DNA from: Streptomyces zaomyceticus
GTDB taxonomy: Bacteria; Actinomycetota; Actinomycetes; Streptomycetales; Streptomycetaceae
Reading direction: 5' to 3'
DNA: 64,000 nucleotides
NCBI RefSeq assembly: GCF_014656215.1
Contig: NZ_BNBZ01000001.1
Location: forward strand, 124,001 to 188,000
The position numbers were made by a program, and so were the translations under genes. The first letter of the stretch is position 1. Each line of letters begins with the position of its first letter. Of this stretch, positions 9,633 to 17,247 are shown piece by piece. Below the pieces are notes generated by a model. That model was given only the letters and a program-made list of their open reading frames with translations, ran no database searches and was not told the DNA's origin.

Positions 9633-9808
9633 GGGGGCGCCGGACGACGGCTACCGACGCGGTCAGTGGCCGGCATCATCCGGTGACACAAGCGCCGGCT
9701 CCCCCGCCGGTCCGCCGGACCGGGGGGCTCCAGACCCAGCCGCGGGCCGCCGAGCCACTCCGGTGGTGCGGTATTCGGCAGTGCGACACCCATAGGGCGC
9801 GACACAGT

Positions 9809-10507
9809 ATGACCAAGCTGGATGACTTGTTTCGCGATCCGCTCCCGGATCGCGACACGTACATCCTGAAGCAGGCCATTCCGTTCAACCCCGACCAGTG
9901 GACCACTCGGCTGCCGAACGACCAGTGGTGGCCCAAGCCCTTGTCCGCGCTGCCTCGCGCGGGGCGATGGCCGATCGTGGACCGCCAGACGGTGTTCCGG
10001 ATGGCCGAGCACTCCGAGACACCGGAAGGACGGCGAGATCTTCTGATCGCCACTCTCGTGTGGGGCACTGGAACCAGCACTCGGTCGATCGCCCGCCGCG
10101 TGCGGATTTTCCACGAGAACGACCTCGATTGGCTGGATCATCGGATCACCGCGGCTACGACCGAGATTGATCGCGGAGACCCTGTCGCCGCCTATCTGGT
10201 GCTGAACGACCGAGACGCTCGGGTGAAGCACCTTGGGCCGGCGTTCTTCAGCAAGCTGCTGTACTTCGCTTCAGCCGGTCACCCCACGGGCGGACTGTTG
10301 CCCCTGATCATCGACAGCAACGTCGCGTTGGCACTCGACGAGCTGTCGCCTCACAGCTGGGCTCCGGACGAACGATGGGACTCGAAGAAGTACGCGAACT
10401 ATCTGGATCTGGCCCACTCATGGGCCGAACGGTTCGGAGTCGAAGCGGACATGGTGGAACGGAAGCTGTTCGAACGAGGTAAGCAGGTCAGAGCTGGCAC
10501 CACGTAG
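9809..10507 (+). CDS. OGG-like DNA glycosylase (HhH fold)
   Basis: A 232-residue protein with codon use visibly less GC-biased than its neighbours. LGPAFFSKLLYF (142-153) reads as a helix-hairpin-helix with Lys149, and PLIIDSNVALAL carries Asp169. The spacing of 20 residues is close to the catalytic Lys249/Asp268 pair of human OGG1. PFNPDQWTTRLPNDQWWPKPLS near the N-terminus is typical of bacterial OGG-like proteins. It may excise oxidised or otherwise modified bases. The ATG at 9809 was chosen although it lacks a good ribosome binding site; the open frame reaches back to 9629, but that stretch is Arg-rich and looks non-coding. Confidence 0.6.
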   Translation: MTKLDDLFRDPLPDRDTYILKQAIPFNPDQWTTRLPNDQWWPKPLSALPRAGRWPIVDRQTVFRMAEHSETPEGRRDLLIATLVWGTGTSTRSIARRVRIFHENDLDWLDHRITAATTEIDRGDPVAAYLVLNDRDARVKHLGPAFFSKLLYFASAGHPTGGLLPLIIDSNVALALDELSPHSWAPDERWDSKKYANYLDLAHSWAERFGVEADMVERKLFERGKQVRAGTT

Positions 10508-10526
10508 CACGTGCAAGGTGTCGTCC

Positions 10527-12320
10527 TCAGGTCTCGTCCGACCCGTCGTGTTCCCCTTCGCCGGTCCGCGCGGCCGGGGCGGTAGGGAACAACGTGCGGA
10601 GCCTGTCGAGGATCCAGGAGCCGCTGGAGAGTTCCGTGCCGTCGATCGTCACGGGGTGGACGAGCATCGCCGTGGCGGCGAAGACGGCGAGGGCGGCTTC
10701 CCTCACTCCGACGGCCGGGGCGAGACGCTCGTGGAGCCGGAGAAGCTGCGCCGCTCCGCGCGCGAGGATCTTGCCCTCGTAGTGCCACTGCGGGGAGTCC
10801 TCGCGTCGTTCCGCGAGGATGCTGAGGCCGGCGGCAACGAGGTACGGATCCCAGTCATCGGGCCGGGAGTTGAGCCAGGCGACCATGGCAGCAAGCTCGT
10901 CCCCCTCGCCTGTCGGGGCGGAATCCGCTGCTCCCGGATCGACGACGGGTTCGGGCAGCGCCTCCCTGAGCTGCGGAAGACTTGTCTCGATCGGGTCGCT
11001 GGCGAGGACGTTGTAGAACAGTGCCCTCGTCATGGCTGCCGGACCCTGCCCCGTGATCGCGTTGAAAGGCTTGAGCTCCCAGTCGGCGTCGGCGGTCGCC
11101 CGCTGCGCATCGGTCTCGAACCGGTTGACGGCGTACGTGCTCATGTGGGCGCGGGGGGCCCGGGGGTTCTTCTGTGCGGCTTCCGCCGCCGCACGGGTGG
11201 CACGCCAGACAAGGTTGTAGATCTCTCCGAGCGGCCTGTGCTCGGCCACCCCGTAAGCGGCTTCGGTGAGCCTGGCAGCGTGGTTCTCAGGCACGGCCGG
11301 GAGGTTGAGGTCATCCAGCCGGTTGGTGAAGTAGCGGAGCGCCTCCTCGGCGATGAGCTCGCGGGCGACGGCCACCAGATCCTCTTGACGGCCTTCGTTC
11401 ATCCCGGCGGGCGCCAGAGCGGCAATGAGATGAGCGTCGAGCTCCTCGACGGCCTTGCCCGCACTCGTACCGTGGGGTGCGTAGTAGTGGGCGGCCAGCG
11501 GGTAGAAGCTGCCGGGCAGCCGGGGCGTGCCAATGGCGTCCAGATCGCCCTCGGCCTCGCGCAGGGCTTCTTCGAAAGTCGCCGGCTGCCAGACGAACGC
11601 GGTCGCGGGGCTGGAGGCATGGATCCTGAGGAGGTCGGCCCGGATCAACGTTCCGAGAAGCGAGCCGATCTGCCCTCTGTCCGGATGGAGCGGGTCCGGC
11701 CAGGAACCCGCCGCGGTGATGGGAGAAGTCGACGGGGCGTACCGCAGCAGTGCCAGTGCGCCAACCATCTCCCGTACCCCCGCGGCCGGCACCTCCCCGT
11801 TCGAGGGGAAGACGGCGGCGTACTCCTCGGCCGTGACGTCCCGCTGGAGCTGCTTCCAGCGTGCGCGGGCGGAGTCGACGGCGTTCCGCTCTTCAACCCT
11901 TGCTCTGGCGGCTTCACGCTTGGCCTTCCGTGCAGGATCGACGATGACGCGCACGGCGGCGGTCAGCGACTCATTGCAGTCGGCGCAAGCGGGGTCGCGC
12001 CCGTCGCAAACCTGCTGAAGGGCGGCTCGGGAAGTCAAGCTGAGCGGACCTCCGCACTGTGGACACAGCCTTCCGGCCACCACGGCTCGTACACCGGCTG
12101 CGGCCACGGCATAGATGTGGTGACCCCAGCCGGCGGTGTCGATGTCCTTGGCCTTCTCGCACCAGACGGGAGTGCCGAGCTCGGGCGCGAACCCGGCGAG
12201 CGCCCAGTACCGCTCCCCGATCGCCACCAGCTCCTCATCGGCTCCTTCAAGGGGGACGATCGCCGGAACGAGTGGGGCAAGATCATCGACAGCCGGTCGC
12301 GGCCTGGAAACGTCGCTCAC
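10527..12320 (-). CDS. Uncharacterised 597-residue protein with zinc-ribbon-like Cys pattern
   Basis: I do not recognise this family. The protein has Cys86-x2-Cys89 (LCPQCGG) and Cys112-x2-Cys115 (CADCN), plausibly a zinc ribbon. A charged helical stretch at about 129-165 (RKAKREAARARVEERNA) may be a coiled coil, and the remainder is a mostly alpha-helical acidic region without membrane segments. The GTG at 12320 was chosen because it overlaps the stop of the upstream frame by 4 nt (GTGA); a GTG three codons earlier is possible. The same frame stays open to 13076, but that upstream part belongs to another gene. It is convergent with the OGG-like gene, whose stop lies 19 nt away. Confidence 0.6.
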   Translation of the reverse strand: MSDVSRPRPAVDDLAPLVPAIVPLEGADEELVAIGERYWALAGFAPELGTPVWCEKAKDIDTAGWGHHIYAVAAAGVRAVVAGRLCPQCGGPLSLTSRAALQQVCDGRDPACADCNESLTAAVRVIVDPARKAKREAARARVEERNAVDSARARWKQLQRDVTAEEYAAVFPSNGEVPAAGVREMVGALALLRYAPSTSPITAAGSWPDPLHPDRGQIGSLLGTLIRADLLRIHASSPATAFVWQPATFEEALREAEGDLDAIGTPRLPGSFYPLAAHYYAPHGTSAGKAVEELDAHLIAALAPAGMNEGRQEDLVAVARELIAEEALRYFTNRLDDLNLPAVPENHAARLTEAAYGVAEHRPLGEIYNLVWRATRAAAEAAQKNPRAPRAHMSTYAVNRFETDAQRATADADWELKPFNAITGQGPAAMTRALFYNVLASDPIETSLPQLREALPEPVVDPGAADSAPTGEGDELAAMVAWLNSRPDDWDPYLVAAGLSILAERREDSPQWHYEGKILARGAAQLLRLHERLAPAVGVREAALAVFAATAMLVHPVTIDGTELSSGSWILDRLRTLFPTAPAARTGEGEHDGSDET

Positions 12321-12899
12321 GCTCCGCACCCTAATGACCGCAGCGGACACAACAGGTTGTTCCCGGCCACCAGCAGCCGGCTTGTCAGCGCGTGCCGGTC
12401 CCCGGTTCGGGTCGGGGCAGTCCCCCGAGGCCCGCGAACTCGTTCGGCCGCGCCGCCTCCCCTCCGGCCGTCTCGGTTCAGGGGCGGAAGGCCGCGCTCG
12501 TAGCCCTCGACCTCGTAGCCCTCGACCATGCTCGAAACTCCGTCCCGACTGTTCCCCTTCAGGAAGGGGATCGCGGCCGTCAGATACCGGCGGGACTCGA
12601 GGAGGCACTCCAGGACCTGGAAGTCCACAGCACTTTGCGCATAAATGCCCGGGATGTTGTAGATGTCTTCCACCAGATCGAAACACCGCCGCAGCAGCGC
12701 CGTCGGGCGTCTCCTCTTCCAGGGCGGGCAGCAGGACGGGCCTGGTCAGGAGATCGATGAGATCCGCGTAGAGCTCGACTCCGGTGTCCTCCCGCGCCGG
12801 GGCCTCGCCTTCGCGGAGTTCGTACTTCGCCTCCACGAAGGGCCTGGCCTCGGGGACCCTCTCCACCAGCAGCGTGAGGAAATCGTCAGCGCTGATCAC
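12317..12899 (-). pseudogene. Frameshifted small gene (DUF7674-like?)
   Basis: From a GTG at 12899, with AGAGGAG 9 nt upstream, the frame encodes ISADDFLTLLVERVPEARPF and continues to LLPALEEETPDG. Protein-like sequence then jumps one frame at about 12696-12704 to ALLRRCFDLVEDIYN and VDFQVLECLLESRRYLTAAI. Joined, the ~120 residues form one coherent acidic helical protein resembling the DUF7674 or immunity-protein type. The shift falls in a GCTGCTGCGGCG run, so an indel (real or a sequencing error) is likely; the last ~70 residues look degenerate. The end of the second frame overlaps the next gene by GTGA. Family assignment is tentative. Confidence 0.45.
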
Positions 12900-13040
12900 C
12901 GGAGCTCGCTCCTCTGTCTTCACCCGGCAGCGGCGACGCGGCCGGCGGGGCACACCCGCGCCGGGGGCCGGGCATCCGGGTGATGTCGGCGTGTCGCTAC
13001 GACACGCCGGGGCATCGGGGACGCACCGTGGGAACGAAGA

Positions 13041-13081
13041 AGCCCGGGACCGCAGGAGAATCCTTCCTGCGGCCACGGGCT
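13041..13081 (-). terminator. Terminator after tRNA(CAT)
   Basis: AGCCCGGGACCGCAGGA (13041-13057) pairs with TCCTGCGGCCACGGGCT (13065-13081), a long GC-rich stem with one small internal mismatch and a 7-nt loop, directly abutting the 3' end of the tRNA gene. Confidence 0.7.
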
Positions 13082-13082
13082 G

Positions 13083-13159
13083 TGGTGGGGCGGGTGGGAC
13101 TCGAACCCACGGCCGACGGATTATGAGTCCGCTGCTCTAACCGGCTGAGCTACCGCCCC
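13083..13159 (-). tRNA. tRNA with CAT anticodon (Ile2 or elongator Met)
   Basis: A 77-nt gene including an encoded CCA. The acceptor stem GGGGCGG pairs with CCGCCCC, followed by discriminator A and CCA. The D arm is GCTCAGCCGGTTAGAGC, the anticodon loop CTCATAA reads CAT, and the T arm is intact (GTGGGTTCGAGTCCCAC). A CAT anticodon can be elongator Met or, after lysidine modification, Ile(AUA); I cannot separate these by eye. It is not initiator Met, because the first acceptor pair G-C is formed. Confidence 0.95.
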
Positions 13160-13290
13160 GTACGGTGAGGCGCGTACATGTGTGCGCGCCGTCTGCCGCA
13201 GCATAGCCGCTCATACGATCTCCTGCTTCGGATGATCGGCTCTGCTCGACCATGAAGACCGCACCGCGCCCCGCACGGTTCCCGGAAACG

Positions 13291-13320
13291 CGAAAGAGGA
13301 CCCTCAAGGGTCCTCTTTCG
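13291..13320 (-). terminator. Terminator after tRNA-Asn pair
   Basis: CGAAAGAGGACCCT and AGGGTCCTCTTTCG form a perfect 14-bp inverted repeat with a 2-nt spacer, 5 nt beyond the tRNA-Asn 3' end. Confidence 0.8.
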
Positions 13321-13325
13321 ACTCG

Positions 13326-13398
13326 CTCCCCCGGCTGGACTCGAACCAGCAACCCTCCGGTTAACAGCCGAATGCTCTGCCAATTGAGCTACAGGGGA
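13326..13398 (-). tRNA. tRNA-Asn (GTT), copy 1
   Basis: A 73-nt cloverleaf with no encoded CCA. The acceptor TCCCCTG pairs with CGGGGGA (one T-G), the D arm is GCTCAATTGGCAGAGC, the anticodon loop CTGTTAA reads GTT, and the T arm is CTGGTTCGAGTCCAG. It lies 5 nt downstream of a second, slightly different tRNA-Asn, so the two are probably one transcript ending at the adjacent hairpin. Confidence 0.96.
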
Positions 13399-13403
13399 TC
13401 GCG

Positions 13404-13476
13404 CTCCCCCGACTGGACTCGAACCAGTAACCTGCCGGTTAACAGCCGGCTGCTCTGCCAATTGAGCTACAGGGGA
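13404..13476 (-). tRNA. tRNA-Asn (GTT), copy 2
   Basis: A 73-nt cloverleaf without encoded CCA and the same acceptor and D arm as its neighbour. It differs in the anticodon stem (GCCGGCTGTTAACCGGC, fully paired) and in the T stem (ACTGGTTCGAGTCCAGT). The paired differences keep both stems intact, so both copies look functional. Confidence 0.96.
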
Positions 13477-13657
13477 TTGCTGCGTCGCACCGAACGTACC
13501 CAGTCCGGCTGAACCGGGAGGGCGCTCGCTCGCTGCGAGACATACATTAGCGCAAGCAGGGGGGTGCTCCGCCAATCGGTATCGCCGCGGGCACCACCTG
13601 GGCACCGGCGATGCGTCGCGGATGCATCAGGGAAGCTCTCCAGGGAAGGTGGAGCTC

Positions 13658-13969
13658 ATGCGATACAAGCTGACGTTCGTCGTAGGACTCGCCCTCGGTT
13701 ACGTGGTCGGCACGCGGGCCGGGCGCGAGCGCTACGAGCAGATGAAGAAGTCCGCGAAGGAGCTCGCGCAGAACCCGGCCGTGCGCAACGCCGCCGAGTC
13801 CGCCGCGCAGACCGGGCGGCAGGTCGCGGGCAAGGCCGCGCACGTCGTGGGCGACAAGGTGGGCGACAGGCTGCCGACCTCGGTGACCGACCGGTTCCAC
13901 GCGCTGTCCGGGCGCGGCGGGGCCAACGGGAAGGTCGAGGACGACGACTGGGGCACCAGCAACACCTGA
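13658..13969 (+). CDS. YtxH-like small membrane protein
   Basis: A 103-residue protein. Residues 3-20 (YKLTFVVGLALGYVVGTR) form one membrane-inserted or glycine-zipper segment, followed by AGRERYEQMKKSAKELAQNP and an amphipathic, Ala/Lys/Asp-rich helix, the layout of YtxH-domain general-stress proteins in Streptomyces. The function is unknown. The ATG was chosen for its GGTGGAG site 4 nt upstream; an earlier in-frame ATG would place hydrophilic residues before the membrane segment. It precedes the FGGY kinase by 30 nt on the same strand. Confidence 0.75.
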   Translation: MRYKLTFVVGLALGYVVGTRAGRERYEQMKKSAKELAQNPAVRNAAESAAQTGRQVAGKAAHVVGDKVGDRLPTSVTDRFHALSGRGGANGKVEDDDWGTSNT

Positions 13970-13999
13970 ACCGCCTCACGTGCGGCAGAATCAGGTGTC

Positions 14000-15439
14000 A
14001 TGGGGATAGTCGCAGGACTCGACAGCTCGGCGGAGTTCACACGCATCGTCGTCTGTGACACGGACACGGGTGCCGTACTGCGGCAGGGATACGCCCCTCA
14101 CCCGGGCGAACCCAAGGCCGTCGACGTCGACCCGCAGACCTGGTTGCTCTCGCTCGGGGAGGCCGCCACCGGCGGGCTCCTGGAGGGCGTGGAGGCCATC
14201 GGTGTGTCCGCGCAGCAGCACGGGCTCGTACCGCTCGATGCGCAGGGCGGCCTGGTGCGGCCCGCGCTCGTCCGCAACGACAAGCGGGCCCAGGTCGCCG
14301 CCGCCGATCTCGTCGAATCGCTCGGCGGCCGCCAGGCCTGGGCCGAGGCCGTCGGCTCCGTACCCGGCGCCGGGCAGCCGGTCGCCAAGCTGCGCTGGCT
14401 GGCCCGCACCGAGCCCGAGAACGCCCGGCGGATCGCGATGGTCCTCCAGCCGCACGACTGGCTGGTCTGGCAGCTCCTCGGCCGGCCCGCCCGGCGCACC
14501 ACCGACCGCGGCGCCGCCTCCGGCACCGGTTACTGGTCGGCCCGCACCGGCACGTACCGCCCCGATCTGGTGGACCTGGCCCTCGGCCACCAGGCCGTGC
14601 TGCCCGAGGTCCTCGGCCCGGCCGAGGCGGCCGGCACCACGCCCGAGGGGCTCCTCATCTCCGCCGGTACGGGCGAGACGATGGCCGCCGCGCTCGGTCT
14701 CGGGCTCGGCCCCGGCGACGCGGTGGTCTCGCTCGGCGCCTCCGGCTCCGTGATGGCCGTCCACCACGAGGCCCTTACCGACCCCGACGGCATGATCACC
14801 TCCTTCGCCGACGCCGCCGGCCTGCACCTGCCGGTCGTCTCCACCTCCAACGCCGTACGGGCGCTGCGCGGGACCGCCGAGATGCTGGGCCTGGAGTCGC
14901 TGGACGAGCTCTCCGCGCTCGCGCTGAAGTCGACGCCCGGCGCCTCCGGGCTCGTCCTGCTGCCCTATCTGGAGGGCGAGCGGACCCCGAACCTTCCGCA
15001 CAGCGCCGGGACGCTCAGCGGGCTGCGGCGCGAGTCGATGAGGCCCGAACACCTCGCGCGGGCCGCGTTCGAGGGGATGCTCTGCGCGCTCACCGACGCC
15101 ATGGACGTGCTGCGCGGGCGGGGCGTCGAGGTGCGGCGGGTCTTCCTGCTCGGCGCGGCGGCCGCCCTCCCGGCGGTACAGGCGCTCGCGCCCGCGCTGT
15201 TCGGCGCGCAGGTCGTCGTCCCCCAGCCGGCCGACTACGCGGCGCTCGGTGCGGCCCGGCAGGCCGCCTGGGCGCTCGGGGTGGCGCGGGGCACGCTGTC
15301 GCCGTCCACTCCCCCGGCCTGGCAGGGGGCGGTCGCGCAGATCCTGGAGCCGGGCGAGGACCTGCCGGCGGGCCGGGCGGTGCGACAGCAGTACGTGGCG
15401 ACGCGGGACCAGATCCACCCGGGCGCGTTCGGTTCGTAA
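14000..15439 (+). CDS. FGGY-family sugar kinase (xylulokinase-like), divergent active site
   Basis: At 479 residues this matches the length of xylulose kinases, and both FGGY ATPase-fold halves are present. VSAQQHGLVPLD (69-80), the LVRNDKRA region, and the C-terminal GAAAALPAVQALAP phosphate-2/adenosine region fit XylB-type kinases. Two key motifs deviate. The first phosphate loop reads GLDSSAEFTRIVV rather than D-(S/G)-(S/T)-(T)-Q-(S/T)-x-K. The catalytic-base motif reads SAGTGETMAAALG, with Glu226 where actinobacterial XylB proteins normally have GTGDN with Asp. The substrate is therefore uncertain and the protein could be a non-canonical or inactive kinase. Confidence 0.75.
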   Translation: MGIVAGLDSSAEFTRIVVCDTDTGAVLRQGYAPHPGEPKAVDVDPQTWLLSLGEAATGGLLEGVEAIGVSAQQHGLVPLDAQGGLVRPALVRNDKRAQVAAADLVESLGGRQAWAEAVGSVPGAGQPVAKLRWLARTEPENARRIAMVLQPHDWLVWQLLGRPARRTTDRGAASGTGYWSARTGTYRPDLVDLALGHQAVLPEVLGPAEAAGTTPEGLLISAGTGETMAAALGLGLGPGDAVVSLGASGSVMAVHHEALTDPDGMITSFADAAGLHLPVVSTSNAVRALRGTAEMLGLESLDELSALALKSTPGASGLVLLPYLEGERTPNLPHSAGTLSGLRRESMRPEHLARAAFEGMLCALTDAMDVLRGRGVEVRRVFLLGAAAALPAVQALAPALFGAQVVVPQPADYAALGAARQAAWALGVARGTLSPSTPPAWQGAVAQILEPGEDLPAGRAVRQQYVATRDQIHPGAFGS

Positions 15440-15513
15440 AGTCTTCCCCAGGGCTTCGCCCGCACCCCGAAACCGAGTCGTAACGCCCCGGCGGTGCGGG
15501 CGATAGTGGAGCC

Positions 15514-17247
15514 GTGCTCATAAGACTTCTCCGAACCCACCTCGGGCCCTATCGAAAACCCATCGCACTGCTCGTGCTGCTCCAGTTCCTGCAGACCTGC
15601 GCGAGCCTCTATCTGCCGACCTTGAACGCGGACATCATCGACAACGGTGTCGTCGACGGGGACACCGGATACATCCTGCGCTTCGGCGCCCTGATGGTCG
15701 GCGTCTCCGTCGTCCAGGTCGTCTGCAACATCGGGGCCGTGTTCTACGGCGCCCGCACCGCGTCCGCCCTGGGCCGGGACATGCGCGCCGCGGTCTTCGA
15801 CCGGGTGCAGTCGTTCTCCGCGCGGGAGCTGGGGCAGTTCGGCGCGCCCTCGCTGATCACCCGCACGACCAACGACGTGCAGCAGATCCAGATGCTCGTC
15901 CTGATGGCGTTCACCCTGATGGTCTCCGCGCCCATCATGTGTGTCGGCGGCATCGTGATGGCCCTCGGCCAGGACGTGCCGCTCTCGGGTGTGCTGCTCG
16001 CCGTGGTGCCGGTCCTCGCGGTCTCCGTCTCCCTGATCGTGCGGCGGATGCGGCCGCTCTTCCGGACGATGCAGGAGCGTCTCGACACGGTGAACCGGGT
16101 GCTGCGCGAGCAGATCACCGGCAACCGGGTGATCCGGGCGTTCGTGAAGGACGGGTACGAGGAGGAGCGGTTCCGCGGTGCCAACGCGGAGCTGACCGAT
16201 GTCTCGATGGCGACCGGCCGGCTGATGGCGCTGATGTTCCCGGTCGTGATGACCGTCGTGAACATCTCCAGCGTGGCGGTCGTCTGGTTCGGCGCGCACC
16301 GGATCGACAGCGGCGGGATGCAGATCGGCGCGCTGACCGCGTTCCTCGCCTATCTGATGCAGATCGTGATGGCGGTCATGATGGCCACCTTCATGTTCAT
16401 GATGGTGCCGCGGGCCGAGGTCTGTGCCGAGCGCATCGAGGAGGTCCTCGGGACCGAGTCCAGCGTGGTGCCGCCGGCGGAGCCGGTGACGACGCTCGAC
16501 CGGCGCGGGCACCTGGAGGTCAGGAGCGCGGACTTCCGGTACCCGGGTGCGGAGGAGTCGGTGCTCGTGGACGTCGGGCTGGTGGCCCGGCCCGGTGAGA
16601 CCACCGCGATCATCGGTTCCACGGGCAGCGGGAAGTCGACCCTGCTGGGGCTCGTGCCCCGGCTCTTCGACGCCACCGGCGGCGAGGTCCTCGTCGACGG
16701 CGTCGACGTCCGGAAGCTCGACCCCGGCCTGATGGCGAAGACCGTGGGACTCGTCCCGCAGAAGCCGTACCTGTTCTCCGGGACCGTGGCCACCAACCTG
16801 CGGTACGGGAAGCCCGACGCGACCGACGAAGAGCTGTGGCACGCCCTGGAGGTGGCCCAGGCGGCCGACTTCGTACGGAAGCTGGAGAACGGGCTCAACG
16901 CGCCCATCGCCCAGGGCGGCACCAATGTGTCCGGCGGGCAGCGGCAGCGGCTCGCCATCGCGCGGACCCTGGTGCAGCGGCCGGAGATCTACCTCTTCGA
17001 CGACTCGTTCTCGGCGCTCGACTACGAGACGGACGCCCTGCTCCGGGCGGCACTCGCCCGGGAGACGGCCGACTCGACCGTCGTGATCGTCGCCCAGCGG
17101 GTCTCCACCATCCGGGACGCCGACCGGATCGTCGTCCTCGACGAGGGACGGGTCGTCGGCACCGGGCGGCACCGGGAGCTGATGGCGGAGAACGAGACGT
17201 ACCGGGAGATCGTCCTCTCCCAGCTCACCGAGGCGGAGGCAGCCTGA
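15514..17247 (+). CDS. Heterodimeric ABC exporter half, degenerate-site subunit
   Basis: This 577-residue protein has six transmembrane segments (about 1-310) followed by an ATPase domain. Walker A is GSTGSGKST (about 367-375), the signature VSGGQRQRLA and Walker B LFDDSFSALD. The residue after the Walker B Asp is Asp rather than the catalytic Glu, the mark of the degenerate site in type IV heterodimers such as TM287/288 or BmrCD. The GTG start is 75 nt after the kinase gene. The stop overlaps the start of its partner by one base (TGATG), so the subunits are made together. It is probably a multidrug or lipid exporter. Confidence 0.9.
   Translation: MLIRLLRTHLGPYRKPIALLVLLQFLQTCASLYLPTLNADIIDNGVVDGDTGYILRFGALMVGVSVVQVVCNIGAVFYGARTASALGRDMRAAVFDRVQSFSARELGQFGAPSLITRTTNDVQQIQMLVLMAFTLMVSAPIMCVGGIVMALGQDVPLSGVLLAVVPVLAVSVSLIVRRMRPLFRTMQERLDTVNRVLREQITGNRVIRAFVKDGYEEERFRGANAELTDVSMATGRLMALMFPVVMTVVNISSVAVVWFGAHRIDSGGMQIGALTAFLAYLMQIVMAVMMATFMFMMVPRAEVCAERIEEVLGTESSVVPPAEPVTTLDRRGHLEVRSADFRYPGAEESVLVDVGLVARPGETTAIIGSTGSGKSTLLGLVPRLFDATGGEVLVDGVDVRKLDPGLMAKTVGLVPQKPYLFSGTVATNLRYGKPDATDEELWHALEVAQAADFVRKLENGLNAPIAQGGTNVSGGQRQRLAIARTLVQRPEIYLFDDSFSALDYETDALLRAALARETADSTVVIVAQRVSTIRDADRIVVLDEGRVVGTGRHRELMAENETYREIVLSQLTEAEAA

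Noticed and set aside
12900..13076. N-terminal extension making the 597-residue protein 849 residues
   Set aside because: The extension passes through a separate, frameshifted gene and non-coding Arg/Pro-rich sequence; the GTGA start at 12320 is more consistent.
13083..13476. tRNA genes as attachment site of an integrative element
   Set aside because: I saw no copy of the tRNA 3' end at the other edge of the 9.3-12.9 kb block and no integrase or excisionase gene, so an att pair is not supported.
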